Assembly: GCF_014192285.1 (NCBI RefSeq)
Contig: NZ_JACHXQ010000007.1
Coordinates: 1-64,000 of the forward strand
Length of the DNA: 64,000 bases
Reading direction: 5' to 3'
Source: Halomonas fontilapidosi
GTDB taxonomy: Bacteria > Pseudomonadota > Gammaproteobacteria > Pseudomonadales > Halomonadaceae
Shown here: positions 60,884-64,000 of the stretch, piece after piece
How the letters are laid out: every line of letters begins with the position of its first letter
How positions within the stretch are numbered: position 1 is the first letter of the stretch
Notes under the pieces: generated by a model
What the model was told of the DNA's origin: nothing
The model's input: only the letters and a program-made list of their open reading frames with translations
Database searches by the model: none
Position numbers and translations under genes: made by a program

Positions 60884-61289
60884 GCGGCTGACTTGCTCTC
60901 GTCATATTCGCGCGGCATGATAAACCTGCTCATCGCGCCAGGTGGCTGATTCGCTTGCCGGATCGCCGTGGCTGGCGGAAGGGGGGCCGGGCTCGCCGGG
61001 ATGGCGCCCGAACCGCAAGGCGGGAGGACAGGTTGGAGAACGGTGTTCGCAGGGAAGGAAAACAGTGTTTTTTCTTGTTGCGTTCCCGTATATCCCGGTA
61101 TAGAGTTCCTCTTGCGAGCATTGGACTATAACAAGGCTTAGCCGAGGTCTGGCTCGCGACCTGCCACCTCCCGGGAGGGAGCCCGCAGGCACGAGAACCG
61201 GCACCAAGACCGGCCAAGCCGCTGACCCGCTCATCAAGACCGGGCAGCCACGATCGAAACAGCAAGCTAGTCAATAAGGAATCATCGCA
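60884..61289 (+). promoter_or_regulatory. Promoter and long leader region of the porin gene
   Basis: No gene is seen in these 406 bases. TTGTTG (61075-61080) and TATAGA (61099-61104), 18 bases apart, form a plausible promoter, giving an untranslated leader of about 180 bases. The segment TATAAC at 61127-61132 could be a second -10. AATAAGGAATCATCGCAATG gives the ribosome site AAGGA at the end. Long leaders of porin mRNAs are often sRNA targets. I see no clear terminator for the upstream gene. Confidence 0.5.
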
Positions 61290-62372
61290 ATGAAAAAGAC
61301 ACTGTTAGCGACTGCTATCGCCGGTGCCCTGGCCGCTTCCGGCGCCCAGGCCGCCACCGTCTACAACCAGGACGGTACCAAGCTCGACATCTACGGCAAC
61401 ATTCAGATTGCTTACACTGACATTGAAGGTGCTGCCGTCCTGGATGATGACCTGAATGTCATTAGCCAGGACTCTGATGACCAGATCGCCGATAACGGCA
61501 CCACCTTCGGTTTTGCCGCCGAGCACGTCATCAGCGAGGGCCTCACCGGCTACCTGAAGCTCGAGTTCGACGACATCAAGGCCGACGAGATGAAGACCGC
61601 GGGTCGCGATTCCGGTGATCAGGCCTATGTCGGTCTGAAGGGTAATTTCGGTGATGCTCGCGTGGGTTCCTATGATGCATTGATTGATGACTGGATCCAG
61701 GATCCGATCACCAACAACGAGCGTTTCGATGTCTCGGATTCCTCCTTGGCTGCTGGTGGTACCGGCATGCGGGAAACCGATAAGGTGACCTACACCTCAC
61801 CCTCCTTCAGCGGCATGCAGTTCGCCGTGGGTACTCAGTACAAGGGCGATGCTGAGATTGAAAACCTCGAAGATTCCGGCAATGCCTCCTTCTTCGGTGG
61901 CGCCAAGTACACCGCTGGGGCATTCTCCATCGCCGCAGTCTTCGACAATATGGATAATACCCAATTCATCGATACCAACGGCGATGTCGATAGCGTTGGC
62001 GACCAGTACGGTCTGACCGCTCAGTACACCGTCGATACCCTGCGCGTGGCACTGAAGCTCGAGCGCTTCGACTCCGAAATCAGTGACGGCGACGACACCA
62101 ACTTCTACGGCCTGGGTGCCCGCTACGGCTACGGCATGGGCGATATCTACGCCTCCTATCAGTACGTCGATGTTGGCGCGGGTACTTTCCTGTCCGAGCT
62201 GGATGAGACTCTCCAGGACGATCAGGATCGTGACGAGACCTACAATGAGGTCATTCTCGGCGCCAACTACAACATCTCCGATGCCATGTATGTGTGGACC
62301 GAGGCCGCCTGGTACGACCGTGAGAACGACGAAGACAACGGCTACGGTGTCGGCGTGACCTACCTGTTCTAA
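61290..62372 (+). CDS. Gram-negative general porin
   Basis: A 360-residue outer-membrane beta-barrel. The signal peptide MKKTLLATAIAGALAASGAQA is followed by ATVYNQDGTKLDIYGNIQ. Alternating strands, high Asp/Glu content (acidic surface usual in halophiles) and the C-terminal VTYLF ending fit a trimeric porin (OmpC/Omp32-like). Codon use is more AT-rich than its neighbours, as expected of a highly expressed gene. A terminator follows. Confidence 0.94.
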   Translation: MKKTLLATAIAGALAASGAQAATVYNQDGTKLDIYGNIQIAYTDIEGAAVLDDDLNVISQDSDDQIADNGTTFGFAAEHVISEGLTGYLKLEFDDIKADEMKTAGRDSGDQAYVGLKGNFGDARVGSYDALIDDWIQDPITNNERFDVSDSSLAAGGTGMRETDKVTYTSPSFSGMQFAVGTQYKGDAEIENLEDSGNASFFGGAKYTAGAFSIAAVFDNMDNTQFIDTNGDVDSVGDQYGLTAQYTVDTLRVALKLERFDSEISDGDDTNFYGLGARYGYGMGDIYASYQYVDVGAGTFLSELDETLQDDQDRDETYNEVILGANYNISDAMYVWTEAAWYDRENDEDNGYGVGVTYLF

Positions 62373-62413
62373 ATTCTCTAGCAGGGCATTCCTGCTGGAT
62401 AAGTGGAACACCG

Positions 62414-62441
62414 AAAGCCGATCCCCCGGGATCGGCTTTTT
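62414..62441 (+). terminator. Intrinsic terminator after the porin gene
   Basis: AAGCCGATCC and GGATCGGCTT form a 10-bp stem followed by TTTT. A smaller hairpin (AGCAGG/CCTGCT) precedes it. Confidence 0.9.
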
Positions 62442-62461
62442 CATTTCCGATGCGAGGTTCC

Positions 62462-63526
62462 ATGAAACAGTCGATGATTACCGCCAGCCTGCTGGCGCTG
62501 GGCCTGTCCCTCGGCAGTGCGGCGGCGCTGGCCAGCGAAATGCACGAACGCTTCCGTGAGGAGGGCAAGGCGCTCGACCTCACCGGGTTTTTGCAGGCCG
62601 AGAGCGATGCCCGCAGCCGCAGCTTTCTCTACGGCCGCCCGCATGAACACGATTTCACGGTCAAGGAGACCGGGCAGTACCTGTTTGAGAGCCGGGTGCC
62701 GGGCGGCTTCTCCGAGGACTACCGCGTGGCCGCCGTGCTGCTGGACGACCAGGGTCGCGAGATCGCCCGCGGCGAGGCGCTGGGTCAGAACGGTGGGCTG
62801 GCCATGCGCCAGCGTCTGCCGCCGGGGGACTACACGCTGCGCGTGGAGGGCCGCAAGTTCGGCACCCGCGGCAGCTCGGGCAATAGTTTCTATATCACCG
62901 TCTCGGGCCTGGACGAGCAGGGCCGTCGCCTGGAAGACGGCGTCAGCGACGGCCAGGGGGTTGCCTTCACCGGCAACGGCCGCGAGAGCAGCCGCAGCGT
63001 CTTCGTGCGTGGCCAGGATGAGGTGGCGACCCTTGGCGCCTCGAGCGGGGAAGCGGCGGCGGGTACCGCAGCGGCAGGTGCCGACCGGACGGCGGCCGCG
63101 ACGGCTCCCGCTGAAGGCGGAGCGAGTGACGCCGCCGACTCTGCTACCCAGCCGGCGCCCGTCCCGGCAGAACAGGCCCCTGAGGCGTCACCGCGCAGCT
63201 TCGAGACCATCGTCACCGACGTCAAGATTCGCGCGCGTGGCGAGGTATTGACGTTTGAAATGGCCGAGCGCGGCACCGTGGCCATTACCACTTCGACCTA
63301 TCCCACCGGCTACGAGGATACCTACCGCATCGAACTCGAGGTACTCGACGAGAACGGTCGCGTGGTGGCCGAGGGCGCCGGTGAAGGCTTCGATGGCGAT
63401 GTCGACATGACCACCAAGCTGGCACCCGGTCGCTACCGCATTCGCGTCCAGGGCCAGAAGTTCGGCTCGGCCATGACGGGCGTCAACAACTACGAACTCA
63501 AGGTGCAGCAGCTGGATCGCCGGTAA
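62462..63526 (+). CDS. Secreted protein with two PPC-like beta domains
   Basis: A 354-residue exported protein, function unknown. A signal peptide ends near ALASE (residue 25). Residues 63-150 and 263-351 are related: each has a DFTVKETGQ/TFEMAERGT start, then FSEDYRV/YEDTYRI, LDDQGREIARGEA/LDENGRVVAEGAG, LPPGDYTLRVEGRKFG/LAPGRYRIRVQGQKFG and YITVSGLD/YELKVQQLD. These resemble bacterial pre-peptidase C-terminal (PPC) domains, normally attached to secreted enzymes. An Ala/Pro/Glu linker (190-245) joins them. No enzyme domain is present. Starts 22 bases after the porin terminator, so it has its own promoter or is read through. Confidence 0.75.
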   Translation: MKQSMITASLLALGLSLGSAAALASEMHERFREEGKALDLTGFLQAESDARSRSFLYGRPHEHDFTVKETGQYLFESRVPGGFSEDYRVAAVLLDDQGREIARGEALGQNGGLAMRQRLPPGDYTLRVEGRKFGTRGSSGNSFYITVSGLDEQGRRLEDGVSDGQGVAFTGNGRESSRSVFVRGQDEVATLGASSGEAAAGTAAAGADRTAAATAPAEGGASDAADSATQPAPVPAEQAPEASPRSFETIVTDVKIRARGEVLTFEMAERGTVAITTSTYPTGYEDTYRIELEVLDENGRVVAEGAGEGFDGDVDMTTKLAPGRYRIRVQGQKFGSAMTGVNNYELKVQQLDRR

Positions 63527-63555
63527 GCGTTCCGATGCAGAGTTCCGTTGTGATG

Positions 63556-63595
63556 ACACAAGGCCCCCGGCGCGCTCGCGCCGGGGGCCTTGTGT
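63556..63595. terminator. Long GC hairpin between convergent genes
   Basis: ACACAAGGCCCCCGGCG and CGCCGGGGGCCTTGTGT pair over about 17 bp with a short CGCTCG loop. It serves the genes on both sides; no T-run. Confidence 0.75.
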
Positions 63596-63622
63596 CGTCT
63601 GGACATGCGGGAGGGAGGGTCG

Positions 63623-63841
63623 TTATGCCTCCTGATCCTCGATGATCATCTGGATCATCTCTTCCAGTGCTTCGACCTTTTCCTCGAGTGCCTCGACCTT
63701 GCCTTCCTCCTCGCTGGTCTGGACGTATTGATCGTTGATCTTGTCCATATGTTTTTCGATGGTTTCAGAATCCATGGCCAGGGCGGAGCCTGCCATCATC
63801 AGGCTGGTGAGCAGGCCGGCGGTCAGTAGCTTCATCTTCAT
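63623..63841 (-). CDS. Small exported coiled-coil protein
   Basis: A 72-residue protein with a signal peptide MKMKLLTAGLLTSLMMAGSALA (22 residues) and a mature part of about 50 residues that is a heptad coiled coil: EGKVEALEEKVEALEEM. It is strongly acidic and lacks cysteines. It has no lipobox, unlike the Lpp lipoprotein, which it otherwise recalls in size and form. AGAGGTG lies six bases before the ATG at 63841; an alternative ATG is at 63835. No family is recognised. Confidence 0.7.
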   Translation of the reverse strand: MKMKLLTAGLLTSLMMAGSALAMDSETIEKHMDKINDQYVQTSEEEGKVEALEEKVEALEEMIQMIIEDQEA

Positions 63842-64000
63842 GGTGACACCTCTTGAGCATTTGATATGGAACAGACCTGGCGTCAGGTCCTGATGCTTGG
63901 TGTCGCGGCGTTGCTCACACTTACACGGCGATGGAAATTCCTTGTGGAGCTGTGACGAGCCGCGGCCAGCTAGATGGCGGCGACAGCCGAGAGCGTTCAC
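63842..64000 (-). other. Upstream region of the small coiled-coil gene, cut by the window end
   Basis: The frame continues open to the window edge but reads as Cys/His/Arg-rich nonsense, so it is treated as non-coding. No clear promoter can be set. Confidence 0.4.

Noticed and set aside
61061-61080. AAAAC/GTTTT hairpin with T-run as a terminator for the ProQ-domain gene
   Set aside because: The stem is only five A/T-rich pairs and too weak.

Overview
The window reads as a chromosomal segment of a high-GC gammaproteobacterium, most like Halomonas and its relatives. The reasons are dense operons with ATGA-type overlaps, the block nrdR-ribD-ribBA-ribH-nusB-thiL-pgpA, the block rppH-ptsP, the block lgt-thyA-folA, a Bacteria-type pckA and many GTG starts. 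The taxonomy is inferred from gene content and order only. I saw no rRNA, tRNA or CRISPR array.

Region 1 (1-11.3 kb) is a sulfur-oxidation neighbourhood. The cut-off 3' end of a group II intron (maturase C-terminus plus domains V-VI) sits just upstream of two tandem metallo-beta-lactamase-fold persulfide dioxygenases, a DUF442 phosphatase-like/sulfurtransferase-like protein, a type II sulfide:quinone oxidoreductase, a SulP transporter and a split YeeE/YedE pair. Next comes a four-gene unit: an OmpR-type response regulator, its histidine kinase, a dihaem cytochrome c4 and a dihaem thiosulfate-dehydrogenase-like cytochrome (TsdB/TsdA-like). Together these could take sulfide to persulfide, then sulfite, move sulfur oxyanions across the membrane, and oxidise thiosulfate in the periplasm.

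Region 2 (11.3-31.6 kb) is mostly housekeeping: DsbG-like and PCuAC periplasmic proteins; the riboflavin/NusB/ThiL/PgpA operon, which lacks a riboflavin synthase gene and carries a RibBA with a decayed GTP cyclohydrolase half; a DUF945 protein; a Lon protease; the ThiBPQ thiamine importer; ilvD; a Gfo/Idh/MocA oxidoreductase; nudE; and yrfG-hslR-hslO.

Region 3 (31.6-45 kb) holds pckA behind a HexR-like palindrome, an exported MsrB, Tex, gshA-dsbB, a kynurenine-formamidase-like hydrolase, a branched-chain-amino-acid-type ABC importer (LivFGMHK order on the minus strand) and Rsd. Region 4 (45-64 kb) holds an RND efflux pump with its adaptor, mdh, a HAD phosphatase, rppH-ptsP, an NRDE-family protein, a membrane protein with a receiver domain and a relic kinase helix, a TauE/SafE permease, lgt-thyA-folA, a coiled-coil ProQ/FinO-domain protein, a porin with a long leader, a two-repeat secreted protein and a tiny exported coiled-coil protein.

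Two patterns cut across the window. Short imperfect tandem repeats, mostly with a 7-nt period (also 14 and 15 nt), lie just after stop codons of at least six genes. Several intergenic regions carry strong hairpins that act as terminators or unexplained leaders.
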